Source: a virus. Taken from it: a stretch of DNA of 64,000 nt. The translations under genes and the position numbers were made by a program. How positions within the stretch are numbered: position 1 is the first letter of the stretch; the number at the start of each line of letters is the position of its first letter. Where the stretch lies: positions 106,521 to 170,520 of the IMG/VR virus record IMGVR_UViG_3300028394_000001; one strand, 5' to 3'. The notes beneath the pieces were generated by a model that saw only the letters and a program-made list of their open reading frames with translations, did no database searches and was not told the origin of the DNA. Of this stretch, positions 12,462 through 21,212 are shown one piece after another.

Positions 12462-13013
12462 ATGCGAAGTAAAGCAATACTTTTCAGCATAGTAGTTTCC
12501 GCAATAGTTCTTTGCCTCTCCATGGTAAACATTAATTTTAGGATGCCCCTAAAAGCTGATTACCAAAATCTTACTGAGGCAACAAAAAGGCAGGTTACAT
12601 GCCTTGCAGAGAACATTTACTTTGAGGCTGGACATGAACCATTGAGTGGTAAACAAGCTGTTGCTTTTGTTACCATGAATCGTGTACAAGCCGGTTACAG
12701 TAAAGATATTTGCGGAGTTGTTCATCAGAAGACGGGGGATACCTGTCAGTTTTCCTGGTTGTGTGACAAAAACATTACCAGTAAACGCTTGACAATTAGA
12801 GATAGTTCATTGTATAATGAAGTTCGTGAGTTGGCTGTGGACATGATTCTAAATCGTGACCTCAAGGAAGATGTTACACAAGGTGCAACATACTACCATG
12901 CCGACTATGTAAATCCACAGTGGAAATTAGAAAAAGTGAAGAAAATAGGTCATCACATTTTCTATAGAAGCCGTGTGGATAATATTGACAGAAATAGGAA
13001 TTTTTATGAATAA
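12462..13013 (+). CDS. SleB-like cell-wall hydrolase
   Basis: This 183-aa protein has an N-terminal hydrophobic signal/anchor (residues ~5-24). The Hydrolase_2 (SleB) signature follows: CLAENIYFEAGHEP at about residues 47-60 with the likely catalytic Glu in YFEA, then GKQAVAFVTMNRV near 63-75 and CQFSWLCD near 94-101. Members cleave peptidoglycan (amidase or lytic transglycosylase type). With a signal anchor it would act in the periplasm and probably serves lysis. An AAAGGAAA ribosome site precedes ATG 12462. It overlaps the next gene by 8 nt. Confidence 0.82.
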   Translation: MRSKAILFSIVVSAIVLCLSMVNINFRMPLKADYQNLTEATKRQVTCLAENIYFEAGHEPLSGKQAVAFVTMNRVQAGYSKDICGVVHQKTGDTCQFSWLCDKNITSKRLTIRDSSLYNEVRELAVDMILNRDLKEDVTQGATYYHADYVNPQWKLEKVKKIGHHIFYRSRVDNIDRNRNFYE

Positions 13014-13221
13014 AGAATTAGTGACATATATTGTTTGTGTGAGCATTTTAATTGGTTCTGCTATTGCAGGTTTCACCGTTTACAACCTAAATGAACGCAA
13101 CAACTTTGCAAAGAACATGGAATCAGCAATCGCCAAAGGTGTTGATCCATTGTCGGTGAAGTGTGCTTATGAACAATTACCCACTGCAACCTGCATCACA
13201 TTTGCACTAGGTAAACGATAA
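13006..13221 (+). CDS. Small single-pass membrane protein, 71 aa
   Basis: The start is ATG 13006 (MNKELVTYIVCVSIL), overlapping the hydrolase stop. One N-terminal membrane helix (residues ~6-27) precedes a soluble tail with two Cys (VKCAYEQLPTATC). The position directly after a wall hydrolase is compatible with a lysis accessory protein, but there is no family evidence. The stop shares a base with the gp33 start at 13221. Confidence 0.6.
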   Translation: MNKELVTYIVCVSILIGSAIAGFTVYNLNERNNFAKNMESAIAKGVDPLSVKCAYEQLPTATCITFALGKR

Positions 13222-13442
13222 TGGCAACTAGAGAAGAAATATCTGATTTCTCCACTAGAATATTGGAGATGGCTGATGAACAAGGTCAACCTTGTATGGA
13301 TGTCATTATCCAATATTGTGATGAAACAGGTATCGAGGTAGAAATTGCAGCAACAATGATTTCTTCATTTCTAAAAGCTCGTATCCGTGAAGAAGCACAG
13401 TCGGTTAATCTAATCAAGAAGGCCGCAAAGCTACCGTTATGA
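13221..13442 (+). CDS. gp33: gp33-like late-transcription coactivator
   Basis: This 73-aa, mostly helical acidic protein has the pattern of marine phage gp33: an N-terminal helix, MDVIIQYCDETGIEVE in the middle and LIKKAAKLPL at the C terminus. gp33 links the phage late sigma (gp55) and the sliding clamp to host RNA polymerase at NATAAATA promoters, consistent with such motifs in this window. It overlaps the helicase-loader gene by 4 nt. The call rests on recalled family appearance. Confidence 0.7.
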   Translation: MATREEISDFSTRILEMADEQGQPCMDVIIQYCDETGIEVEIAATMISSFLKARIREEAQSVNLIKKAAKLPL

Positions 13443-14041
13443 ATGAAGGTACAGGCTTTGCGGCCTTTGCGTTATATAATGCATTGAAGTTACATTTCAC
13501 ATCTTCCTATGATTACTTTAAGTATCATGGGAAGACTAATGTGAGTAAAGATACCTTTTTGAGGCGTAAAGATAAATATAGCTTCTACAAGTTATCACGC
13601 AAATACTCGTTGGATGAACTCAGGAACTTCTTTGTGGCTAATTTTGTATACGGTGACTCAACTTGGGTTGGTGAAATGACTGGACCGAATGGTGAAGATG
13701 TATATAAAAAGTGGCAAAAGATTTCTCAGAGCTTGACATATAATTTTGAATCTGATATAGTACGCATCTTAGAACAGGTAAATAGTCCTGATGAATTGAT
13801 GAAGGTAAGGTCTGGTGAGTATCCTGACCTACTAGTTGGTGCGATGCAGAATTCAATTTCGATTGAAACACTGGTGATACTGAATGATATGATGAACTTC
13901 TTTTCCATGTGGGACAAAAAGATAAGTGATGACATTATTTGGCCGTCCTGGAAATTGAAGTGTGAAAAGTATGCACCATTTATTACATACGATAAAGTTA
14001 AGTTTAAGAATATTTTAAAAGAGGCAATTACAAATGAGTAA
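13439..14041 (+). CDS. gp59: gp59-like loader of replicative helicase
   Basis: This 200-aa protein has the features of T4 gp59-type loaders: an N-terminal ALYNALKLHFTSSYDYFKYHGK block, FLRRKDKYSFYKLSRKY near residues 40-57, the FFVANFV...WVGEM segment and a helical C-terminal domain. gp59 binds fork DNA and gp32 and loads gp41 helicase. Here it sits between gp33 and the gene preceding gp32. It overlaps both neighbours by 4-8 nt. A sigma70-like promoter lies inside it at 13733. Confidence 0.8.
   Translation: MNEGTGFAAFALYNALKLHFTSSYDYFKYHGKTNVSKDTFLRRKDKYSFYKLSRKYSLDELRNFFVANFVYGDSTWVGEMTGPNGEDVYKKWQKISQSLTYNFESDIVRILEQVNSPDELMKVRSGEYPDLLVGAMQNSISIETLVILNDMMNFFSMWDKKISDDIIWPSWKLKCEKYAPFITYDKVKFKNILKEAITNE
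13733..13761 (+). promoter_or_regulatory. Candidate sigma70 promoter inside gp59
   Basis: TTGACA (13733-13738), 17-nt spacer, TATAGT (13756-13761). It lies in the middle of the gp59 frame, about 270 nt before the next gene, so it may drive the nucleotidase and gp32 or be a chance match. Confidence 0.35.
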
Positions 14042-14525
14042 ATATACAAAAATCTATTTGGACATGGACGGCGTAATTGCTGACTTTGCCAAGAGATATA
14101 AGGAATTGTTCCTTATTACACCTGAACAAGCAGATAGGAGCCGCAATTTTGCTGGTTACTTTAAGTCTTTTATTGATACTAAACAATTCGCAAACCTTGA
14201 TATGATGCCAGATGCAAGGATGCTATTGGATCATTTGAACACATTAGATATTCCTGTAGAGATTCTTTCTTCTACAGCAAAACAAGATTCACATGTGGAC
14301 ATTTCAGACCAAAAAAGAGTATGGTTGATTTCACAAGGTATCAATTATCCACGCAATTTTGTACCAGGTAAAAGCCTGAAGTACACCTTTGCGGCACCAG
14401 AATCCATTATCATTGATGACACACTTTCTGTTATTAGTGACTGGGTTGAGGCAGGTGGTACAGCAATCCATCACACGGATGCTGCATCTACTATTGCTTC
14501 ATTAGACGCTTTATTGAGCGCCTAA
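14034..14525 (+). CDS. 5'(3')-deoxyribonucleotidase-like HAD phosphatase
   Basis: In this 163-aa protein HAD motif I is DMDGVIADF at residues 10-18 (nucleophile Asp10, acid Asp12), motif II is LSSTAKQ near 79-85, a Lys-containing segment PGKSLKY lies near 119, and motif IV is IIIDDT near 131-136. This matches the NT5C family, which dephosphorylates deoxynucleoside monophosphates. In phages it may balance nucleotide pools during replication. It starts 8 nt inside gp59 and ends 72 nt before gp32. Confidence 0.82.
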   Translation: MSKYTKIYLDMDGVIADFAKRYKELFLITPEQADRSRNFAGYFKSFIDTKQFANLDMMPDARMLLDHLNTLDIPVEILSSTAKQDSHVDISDQKRVWLISQGINYPRNFVPGKSLKYTFAAPESIIIDDTLSVISDWVEAGGTAIHHTDAASTIASLDALLSA

Positions 14526-14528
14526 ATA
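14521..14528 (+). promoter_or_regulatory. Possible late-type promoter (CCTAAATA) upstream of gp32
   Basis: CCTAAATA is one mismatch from the NATAAATA motif and overlaps the nucleotidase stop, 69 nt upstream of the gp32 ATG. The 72-nt gap also contains an AAAGGAAAA ribosome site. It is weak on its own. Confidence 0.25.
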
Positions 14529-14597
14529 CACTTATATTATGTATAAAGTGGATAATCCGTTTTAATTTTTTACACTCCGTTATATAAAGGAAAAATC

Positions 14598-15488
14598 ATG
14601 GTAGATTTCGCAAATCTTAAACGCTCTTCGGGCAATCTTGACAAACTCTCTAAAGCTATTGAAGCTTTAAACACTACAGAGGGTTCTGACAACAAAGACA
14701 ATTATTGGAAACCTGAAGTAGACAAAGCTGGTAACGGCATGGCTGTTATTCGTTTTCTTCCAGCTCCGGCTGTAGATGGTGATGACGCACTTCCGTGGGT
14801 CAAACTATTCTCACACGGCTTTCAAGGTCCTGGTGGTTGGCTTATTGACAACTGCTTGACAACCAAGAACCAACAATGTCCTGTGTGTGAACACAATTCT
14901 TCATTGTGGAATACTGGTATCGAAGCCAACAAAGACATTGTACGCAAACAAAAGCGTAAACTGAACTACATTGCAAATGTCTATATCGTTTCGGATCCAA
15001 AACATCCTGAGAACGAAGGACAAATCAAGTTGTTCCGTTTCGGTAAGAAAATCTTTGACAAAATCTCAGAAGCAATGAACCCACAGTTTGCTGATGAACA
15101 GGCAATCAACCCATTCGACCTGTGGGCTGGCGCTAACTTCAAGTTGAAGATTCGTAAAGTTGAGGGTTACCAAAACTATGACAAGTCTGAATTTGAATCT
15201 CCTGCACCATTGTCTACAGATGATGCAAAGCTTGAGAAAATCTGGAAATCAGAACACTCTTTGAAAGAGATGACTGCTGATAAGGAATTCAAGACATATG
15301 ATGAACTATCGACTCGCTTGAATCGTGTTCTTGGTTTGAATGGTGAGACTATTAAACCTAAGACTACTGTTGAACAAATGAAGGCAACACCTGAGGCATT
15401 TAGACCTAAGGCTGTTGAACCTGAATTGTCACTGTCTGGTGATGATGACGATATGGCCTACTTCTCAAAGTTGGCTGAAGAAGACTAA
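14598..15488 (+). CDS. gp32: gp32-like single-stranded DNA-binding protein
   Basis: In this 296-aa protein the N-terminal basic LAST-like region (residues 7-10, LKRS) precedes the OB-fold core. The zinc ligands are in T4-like order: His73 (LFSHGF), Cys86, Cys94 and Cys97 (CPVC). The C-terminal end is strongly acidic (SGDDDDMAYF...EED), the tail that recruits replication partners. It coats ssDNA during replication, recombination and repair and works with the gp59-like loader upstream. Transcription ends at the intrinsic terminator at 15515-15537. Confidence 0.95.
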   Translation: MVDFANLKRSSGNLDKLSKAIEALNTTEGSDNKDNYWKPEVDKAGNGMAVIRFLPAPAVDGDDALPWVKLFSHGFQGPGGWLIDNCLTTKNQQCPVCEHNSSLWNTGIEANKDIVRKQKRKLNYIANVYIVSDPKHPENEGQIKLFRFGKKIFDKISEAMNPQFADEQAINPFDLWAGANFKLKIRKVEGYQNYDKSEFESPAPLSTDDAKLEKIWKSEHSLKEMTADKEFKTYDELSTRLNRVLGLNGETIKPKTTVEQMKATPEAFRPKAVEPELSLSGDDDDMAYFSKLAEED

Positions 15489-15514
15489 AATTCTTTCTTT
15501 CATGGAACTTGATA

Positions 15515-15537
15515 CCCCGCCTAGTGCGGGGTTTTTT
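15515..15537 (+). terminator. Intrinsic terminator after gp32
   Basis: Stem CCCCGC (15515-15520) / GCGGGG (15526-15531), 5-nt loop, then six T (15532-15537). It terminates rightward transcription between convergent operons. The T-run overlaps the stop end of the minus-strand gene at 15536. On the minus strand the stem is not followed by a T-run. Confidence 0.9.
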
Positions 15538-17314
15538 ATGCCATCGCAATAGGTGGTCCACTAAATCTACGATTAGCTTTAAGTATTGCTACTAGAGTTT
15601 CATTTGTTGTTCGGACAGGAGTTGACACAGCAAAATCAATGCCGCCGGTGCCAGTTTTTACAACATTCTTACTTGCATCAATTATAGTAGGCTTTGTACT
15701 TCCACCACTATCATTTAAATTTAAACTAGCATAAAGATTTTGATTTTGTAAAAAACTTTGAGCCGCTCTACTGGCTGCCGGCATTGTTGGAGAAAAACTA
15801 CTTTTACCACTTTGATTTGGTACTAAGTTTAAGTCTGTTCCAGCAGGTTTATCTACACTTCTTAGAGGCATACTTTCACCAATAGGAGGTGGAAGACCTA
15901 CTGTACCACTGGCCGACCCAAACTCGCGGGTTGCTGTTGTCGCACCACCACTAGAATTAGATGTACCTATTGTTGATGTACGAGAACCACTCCTATCAAC
16001 TGCGACAGCTGTAGAACCTGGTGATTGTGCAGTTACTGGTCTCACAGAAACTGATGATGTATCTGGTTGGCTTGACATTTGATTTGCCTCTGCGCCGCCC
16101 GGAGCAATCTGAACCTGTGTCGGATCAGGTGGTCCTGCATTAGTAATGACCGGTACAGGCGCCGGTGGTGCAACATATTTTGGACTTCTTGGATTTGTGT
16201 TAGGAACAACTAAATTTTCACCTACACCACCAGAAAGAATAACCAATTTTCCAGCTCTATTTGTAACTTCACCTTGAAATTGAGCCCTTTGATTACCCTG
16301 CGTTCTCGCTAACCAATCTGTCACTTGTTGTAAATTTTGAACAGATAACTCTTGCTTTTTTTCTGCTTCAGTAAAAAGAGGATTAGTCATTATTGATTCG
16401 ACTAAATCTCTAGGTTTTTGTTTTCCTATTTTTTGAGCGTTTAATGCTCCAGCTTCAGTATTATTGGAAGCTTCACCCCTCTGAATCATTGCGTATGGAT
16501 CACTTAAATACTCCGCTTTGTAAGGATTAATCCTTACAGCGGCTTGACGTTCTTCAACTTCTCTTGTTGTTACCACTACTGCGCCAATGGCTGCTGCACC
16601 TAAAAAAGTTAAAGGATTTGCTAAAGCTAATGATGCAATACTTCGCAAGGTGCTCAAGTCTTTACCCATGGCAATCGATTTTATCATCGTTTTCAAAAAT
16701 TTTAATAAAGGTTTTAGTTTTAGAAATACCGCGGCCAACATTTTTTTGACTATTTCAATTATTCTTTCCAGGAATCCTTTACCTTTATCTTGTTTAGTTG
16801 CAGTACCTCCACCTAAATGACCAAGTGCATCAATCAATTCTTTATGTCTTAATTCTCTTTCAAATTCTCGTTCTTCTTCAAAATTTGCAGTAATTTCATT
16901 CTGCTTCTTTTCATCCAATATTTGTTTTTTTAACAAATTGAAAATACGAGCCATAATGGTAGAAAGACCTTCACCTCTCCTTACTGGCCTGTTTTCGCCG
17001 TCAGATACTTTTGAAATTAATGGATTGTTTTTAATTGCTGTTATAGCCGAATTTCTTTTGCCGGTAAAGTAATCAATGTCTTCCTGACTTCTGCCTGCAA
17101 TTTTACCATAAGCATATGCACCTAATCTTCCTCCAATTGCTCTAGAGATATTCATTGGATCAAATTTCTCTTTGAGGCCTGTTAGTTTGGCTTTAGTCTT
17201 ATCTTTTATTGAACTGGAAATAGATTTACCAAAACCTTGGCCATCTAAAGTTCTATCGATAATTAGAGTTTTGAGGCTTTGATTTCTTATTCCTCTTGCT
17301 GATCTGTAGTCCAT
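15536..17314 (-). CDS. Hub-module structural protein with hydrophobic central segment, 592 aa
   Basis: The N-terminal ~180 residues are basic and helical. They contain a block (GEGLSTIMARIFNLLKK...RHKELIDALGHLGGG, residues ~113-170) that matches one in the next minus-strand gene. A hydrophobic stretch at about residues 225-250 (ALANPLTFLGAAAIGAVVV) could be membrane-active. The C-terminal third is Pro/Ser/Thr-rich and low complexity. It is the last gene of the leftward hub operon, so a hub or tape-measure-associated role is inferred. No named T4 homologue is recognised. Confidence 0.65.
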   Translation of the reverse strand: MDYRSARGIRNQSLKTLIIDRTLDGQGFGKSISSSIKDKTKAKLTGLKEKFDPMNISRAIGGRLGAYAYGKIAGRSQEDIDYFTGKRNSAITAIKNNPLISKVSDGENRPVRRGEGLSTIMARIFNLLKKQILDEKKQNEITANFEEEREFERELRHKELIDALGHLGGGTATKQDKGKGFLERIIEIVKKMLAAVFLKLKPLLKFLKTMIKSIAMGKDLSTLRSIASLALANPLTFLGAAAIGAVVVTTREVEERQAAVRINPYKAEYLSDPYAMIQRGEASNNTEAGALNAQKIGKQKPRDLVESIMTNPLFTEAEKKQELSVQNLQQVTDWLARTQGNQRAQFQGEVTNRAGKLVILSGGVGENLVVPNTNPRSPKYVAPPAPVPVITNAGPPDPTQVQIAPGGAEANQMSSQPDTSSVSVRPVTAQSPGSTAVAVDRSGSRTSTIGTSNSSGGATTATREFGSASGTVGLPPPIGESMPLRSVDKPAGTDLNLVPNQSGKSSFSPTMPAASRAAQSFLQNQNLYASLNLNDSGGSTKPTIIDASKNVVKTGTGGIDFAVSTPVRTTNETLVAILKANRRFSGPPIAMA

Positions 17315-17329
17315 TTTTATTCTCTTTGG

Positions 17330-20266
17330 TTAAGCATACGCATAGTATACATTGTGGTCAGGATCGGTTGGTATTGAAATGGTTTCTCTCTTGTTTGATC
17401 CTATTATAGTTGTACTATTATTTACAAAGATAATAGATGCCATATTTTTACTTTTCTTCATCGATGAATTTAACGATGACATTTGATTTAAAGCCAAACC
17501 ATCTAAAATATTTTCCGAATTTAAACTAGAACTTCTGCGTGGTGTTTGTTGTATTATTATTTTATCTTTTCTATCTTTTGTTTCTTGTTCAGATAAATCT
17601 TTTAATGTTTGTAAAGGAATAAGTTTTCTTGATAAATATCCCAATTCATTTTTATATTCACCTATAGTTTTTGGAAAATTTTCATCATTATTCTTATAAA
17701 CAAGGTAATGGTTTGCTCTAATTTCAGCAGGTGTAAGAAAGTCTTTTAAAAGCTTATCATCTTCACCTTCATCAAATGCTTTTTTTATTGCCTTAGCATA
17801 AGTTATTCCGTTAAAGTGAGCCAGTCTTAGAGTTAATTCGGAAATGCTGGATCCTAAATTTTTAGCATTTTCAATCGTATGTTCATTCATCAACAATTCT
17901 TGGACATCTTCAGAATATACTGTGTCCATGTAATTTGGTCCTAAAACATCTCTAGCTCTAAATAAAAGTGTATCTGGCATGAATTGATATTTACCCATGG
18001 CTGAGCCAGCACCTTTTGCATTGAAGTATCTACTTCTACTTTTTTGTAGTTCATTAACTTCTCGTATTGTCATGTCAGTTAAGTCTTTTTCAAAATTAAC
18101 TCTTTTTTCCCAAACCAATTTTCCTTTAGGATATTTTTTATAATTATCAGGATCTGTTCTTTTATCAAATGTTATTAATTTTAATTTTGAACCAGGATCA
18201 CTTATGTCACCCTCACCTTTTTTAATTATACTTGTAAGAATAGGTTCTTGGGAATTTTCATTAGACCACACAAAACGGTCTTTTGAAGCTTGATTTGCAC
18301 CTAAATATTCATCGGGAACTTTAGCGGATTCACCTCTTGAGATATTGGCTTTTGCTGCTTTTAATACATCTGAAGACTGTTCTTCAACTCTAGGAACAGG
18401 CACTGCGGTTTGTTCTCTTGGTGGAATTGGTGTAACAGTAACAGGTCTCGCTGGTTGAGGCCTTGGTGCTACCGGCGCAGGTTCAGGAACAGGTTGCGCT
18501 GTTACTGGTTGACCATGACGATTCTTTAATGACTCATCATTGGATGCACTTCTTTCAGCTATTTTTTGTTCTTCTTGGCGTTTTCTTTCAGCTGCAGCTT
18601 CAGTGACTTGACGCCTCCTCTCAATTTCAGCCTCACGAGCAGCTTCAAAATCTTGGCGTCTTCTCTCAGCCAAAGCCGCCGCTTCATCATCTTTACGTTT
18701 TTTCTCAGTTTCAGCTGCTATACGAGCTTTTTCAGCTTCAATAGCTGCAGTTTCTTCTCTCTGTCTTCTATCATCATCTTCTTTTTGTTTTCTTCTTCGA
18801 GCAACCTCAGCTGCATTTTGTTCCGTTTGTTGCCTTTGATTGTCTTCTCTTTGCTTTCTTTCCGTTTCTTCCCTCTGTCTTTTTTCATCATCTTGACGTT
18901 TTTTGTCAGCTTCTTCTTTTTGTTTTATTTCTTGTAAACGACGAGCTTCAGCTTTTGCAGATTCAGCTGCAGCTTGTTCTCTTTGTTGCCTTATTTGATT
19001 TTCTGCGGCCGCACGTTTTTCTTCTTCTGCTCGAGCAGCATCACTCTCTCTTTCTTTTTGTCTACTTTCAGACTTAGCTTTTTCTCTGTTTCTTTCATCT
19101 TCAGCGGCTTTTTCTTCTTTCAACTTTCTTTCTTGTCTTGCTTTATCTTCTATTTCCCTTTGTCGTTCAGCTTCAGCGTTGGTTCTTTGTATTCTTCTTT
19201 CTTCAACAATAGCCTCCGATTTAGCATCAGCTTCATTTTTTAGCCTTAATCTATCAGCTTCTCTTTGTTTTTCTTCTTGTTCAGCTCGTCTTCTTTCAAC
19301 ATCTTCTCTTGCTTTTTTTTCTTTTTCTTGTTCAGCTTTTAAACGTATCCTTTCTTCAAACGCTGCGCTTTGTCTTTCCAATTCATCTTGTTCTTTTTGT
19401 GCTTGTTCTCTGTTAGGTGGTGTTGGAGAAGGTGCTGGTGGCGGTGCTGGAGGAGGTGTTGGAGTTGTTTGAGCAGCTGCGGCACCAGCCATACCAAGTG
19501 CAGCTGCACCTAAACCTAATGCAAGTATTAACTCTTTTGCACCTTTAGAAACAATATCATCATCTTTTTCATTTGATTTAACATTTTTATTTCCACCAGT
19601 ATGGCTTAATGCCTCCATCAATTCTTTATGTCTTCTTTTTTCATTCTCTAGCTTGGTGTCACCAAAGTTTTCCTTTAAATCTTTGATTAATTTTTTTTCT
19701 GCTATATCATTTTTTAGAATAGAATAGATTTTAGCAGCCACGGTGGCTGGGCCATCACCCTTACGCAGTTTAGGCCTTGTAGATAATCCAACCTTAGTAT
19801 ATAACTCTGCATTAACTTTAGATGTTATTGATTTAGCTGTATTTGTTTTATTACCCAAAAACATCTTATTCATTCTTTTGGGAGCAAACTTCTTAGCTAT
19901 TTTGTTAGATTTATTAGACATTGGTCCTATGTTTGGACCTTCATTGTCTTGTTCATCGTCCTGTTCTTCAGGTTTTTCTTTTTTTACATAACGACCAGTT
20001 TTTGGATCACGAGCACGACCTTGTTCAGCAAGAATCTTTTGAATTAAGGGAACAAGTATATGCTCTCTATAACCAGGTTGTTTAGATAATTCCAGTTGCC
20101 TTTTCTTTAGCTCACTCTTTGACATTTTTTTACCGAGGTCAACAAGTTGGTCTACCTGTTTTTTAGACAAATTTCCAACACTCAACAATTCGTTGATTTT
20201 ATTTTCGTTGAACATCTGCTCAAATTCTCCCGATTTAAGCATACTGTCGAAGACTTTTTGTTCCAT
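17330..20266 (-). CDS. Giant hub/tape-measure-like protein with coiled coil and lysozyme-like domain, 978 aa
   Basis: Domains in order: helical N terminus (1-210) with the RHKELMEALSHTGG block shared with the neighbouring 592-aa protein; a short hydrophobic Ala/Gly segment (~245-268) and Pro-rich linker; a very long charged K/E/R/Q/A coiled coil (~285-600); a Pro/Val linker; and a muramidase-like domain (~675-880) with GEGD around residue 685 as likely catalytic Glu, LTDMTIREVNELQ and GSAMGKYQFMPDTL. The last motifs are typical of phage lysozymes and transglycosylases. It likely opens peptidoglycan during DNA delivery. The coiled coil suits a tape-measure role. Confidence 0.72.
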   Translation of the reverse strand: MEQKVFDSMLKSGEFEQMFNENKINELLSVGNLSKKQVDQLVDLGKKMSKSELKKRQLELSKQPGYREHILVPLIQKILAEQGRARDPKTGRYVKKEKPEEQDDEQDNEGPNIGPMSNKSNKIAKKFAPKRMNKMFLGNKTNTAKSITSKVNAELYTKVGLSTRPKLRKGDGPATVAAKIYSILKNDIAEKKLIKDLKENFGDTKLENEKRRHKELMEALSHTGGNKNVKSNEKDDDIVSKGAKELILALGLGAAALGMAGAAAAQTTPTPPPAPPPAPSPTPPNREQAQKEQDELERQSAAFEERIRLKAEQEKEKKAREDVERRRAEQEEKQREADRLRLKNEADAKSEAIVEERRIQRTNAEAERQREIEDKARQERKLKEEKAAEDERNREKAKSESRQKERESDAARAEEEKRAAAENQIRQQREQAAAESAKAEARRLQEIKQKEEADKKRQDDEKRQREETERKQREDNQRQQTEQNAAEVARRRKQKEDDDRRQREETAAIEAEKARIAAETEKKRKDDEAAALAERRRQDFEAAREAEIERRRQVTEAAAERKRQEEQKIAERSASNDESLKNRHGQPVTAQPVPEPAPVAPRPQPARPVTVTPIPPREQTAVPVPRVEEQSSDVLKAAKANISRGESAKVPDEYLGANQASKDRFVWSNENSQEPILTSIIKKGEGDISDPGSKLKLITFDKRTDPDNYKKYPKGKLVWEKRVNFEKDLTDMTIREVNELQKSRSRYFNAKGAGSAMGKYQFMPDTLLFRARDVLGPNYMDTVYSEDVQELLMNEHTIENAKNLGSSISELTLRLAHFNGITYAKAIKKAFDEGEDDKLLKDFLTPAEIRANHYLVYKNNDENFPKTIGEYKNELGYLSRKLIPLQTLKDLSEQETKDRKDKIIIQQTPRRSSSLNSENILDGLALNQMSSLNSSMKKSKNMASIIFVNNSTTIIGSNKRETISIPTDPDHNVYYAYA

Positions 20267-20268
20267 TT

Positions 20269-20457
20269 TTATTTCTTAGTTGCGTTTCGTTGTTTTATTT
20301 TCTCATTTTCTTCTTCAATATATTGTGTAAGCAAAGTAATATAAATGTCTCTTTCCCAAGGTAACATGGTTTCTAGTTCGGTTAGACTGTATTTGTGATG
20401 CTGCATCAATGCAAAATTGGTTGTATAATAATTTCGCAGAGTATCATGCCGCATCAC
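20269..20457 (-). CDS. gp51: gp51-like baseplate hub assembly protein, 62 aa
   Basis: This small helical protein contains NFALMQHHKYSLTELETMLPWERDIYI, a pattern I associate with the marine phage gene after gp26 that is annotated as gp51 (hub assembly catalyst). The start at 20457 shares a base with the end of the gp26-like gene, so they are translationally coupled. In other tailed phages a protein of this kind follows the tail-assembly gene and acts as a chaperone. The function is by context. Confidence 0.6.
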   Translation of the reverse strand: MMRHDTLRNYYTTNFALMQHHKYSLTELETMLPWERDIYITLLTQYIEEENEKIKQRNATKK

Positions 20458-21182
20458 TACCCGAAAAAATTTTCAAGGCCCTCCACATCAATGGTATGAT
20501 GGAAACCACATTTCTTACAGTCCATTTCAATCTTCTTATTCAATACAGGAAGATTGTCAAAAAAGTCTTCAATTCTTGAAAACTGTTCTTGATTCAAAGA
20601 TTCAATAAATTCAACCATTTCTTCTTTTGAACTTTCATTTGCATAATAGAATTGTTCACCGTCAAAAATGTATTCAACACTATTGACAATCATTTCAAAA
20701 GCCATATCGGTAGAACTTTGTGTGTCCTTCACTAAATCGAGTGCAGAAAACTTTGGATAAGATAGTTTAATCATAATCTTATCTGTAAGTTGAATTTCAG
20801 ATTTACTTTCTTGTGTTTCAGTAATTTGAATATCTAATAAGTTTATACTAACTTCCATCAAATTACCACAAGCTTTTTCTTCTACTATGTTCTCGCAGCG
20901 GTATTTGTTTTCTACTACTTCACCGACGGATCGTGCTCGCAGTTGGATAAAGTAGTATTCAATATCAATGATTGGTAAATTATCAATATCAATGTTCTCT
21001 GTCAGGGTACAATTGTGTAGAACTTGCTTAATGTTCTTTTCAATTGTTTCTCTTTCATTTGCCTCCATAGCCATCATTAGGTTCCTCTGTTCTTTCACTA
21101 AGAAAGGACGGAAGCGCACCAGTTTCTTGCTCATAGGTAAAGTCAATTCAAAGATTGGTGAATCTATTTTAGGTAAAGCCAT
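20457..21182 (-). CDS. gp26: gp26-like baseplate hub subunit
   Basis: This 241-aa protein begins MALPKIDSPIFELTLPMSKK and has the RFRPFLVKEQRNLMMAME block typical of the T4-like base-plate family (gp26). Cys pairs occur near residues 95-104 and in the C-terminal MDCKKCGFHHTIDVEGLENF tail. The role is in assembly of the central hub. It precedes the gp51-like gene with a one-base overlap, the usual arrangement. Confidence 0.78.
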   Translation of the reverse strand: MALPKIDSPIFELTLPMSKKLVRFRPFLVKEQRNLMMAMEANERETIEKNIKQVLHNCTLTENIDIDNLPIIDIEYYFIQLRARSVGEVVENKYRCENIVEEKACGNLMEVSINLLDIQITETQESKSEIQLTDKIMIKLSYPKFSALDLVKDTQSSTDMAFEMIVNSVEYIFDGEQFYYANESSKEEMVEFIESLNQEQFSRIEDFFDNLPVLNKKIEMDCKKCGFHHTIDVEGLENFFG

Positions 21183-21212
21183 AGTTTATTTCCTTTTCAT
21201 TAATTATATAAG

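Noticed and set aside
18566-19472. Plus-strand Phe/Ser-rich open frames opposite the 978-aa gene
   Set aside because: They are shadows of the K/E/R-rich coiled coil, whose codons read as Phe, Leu and Ser on the other strand.
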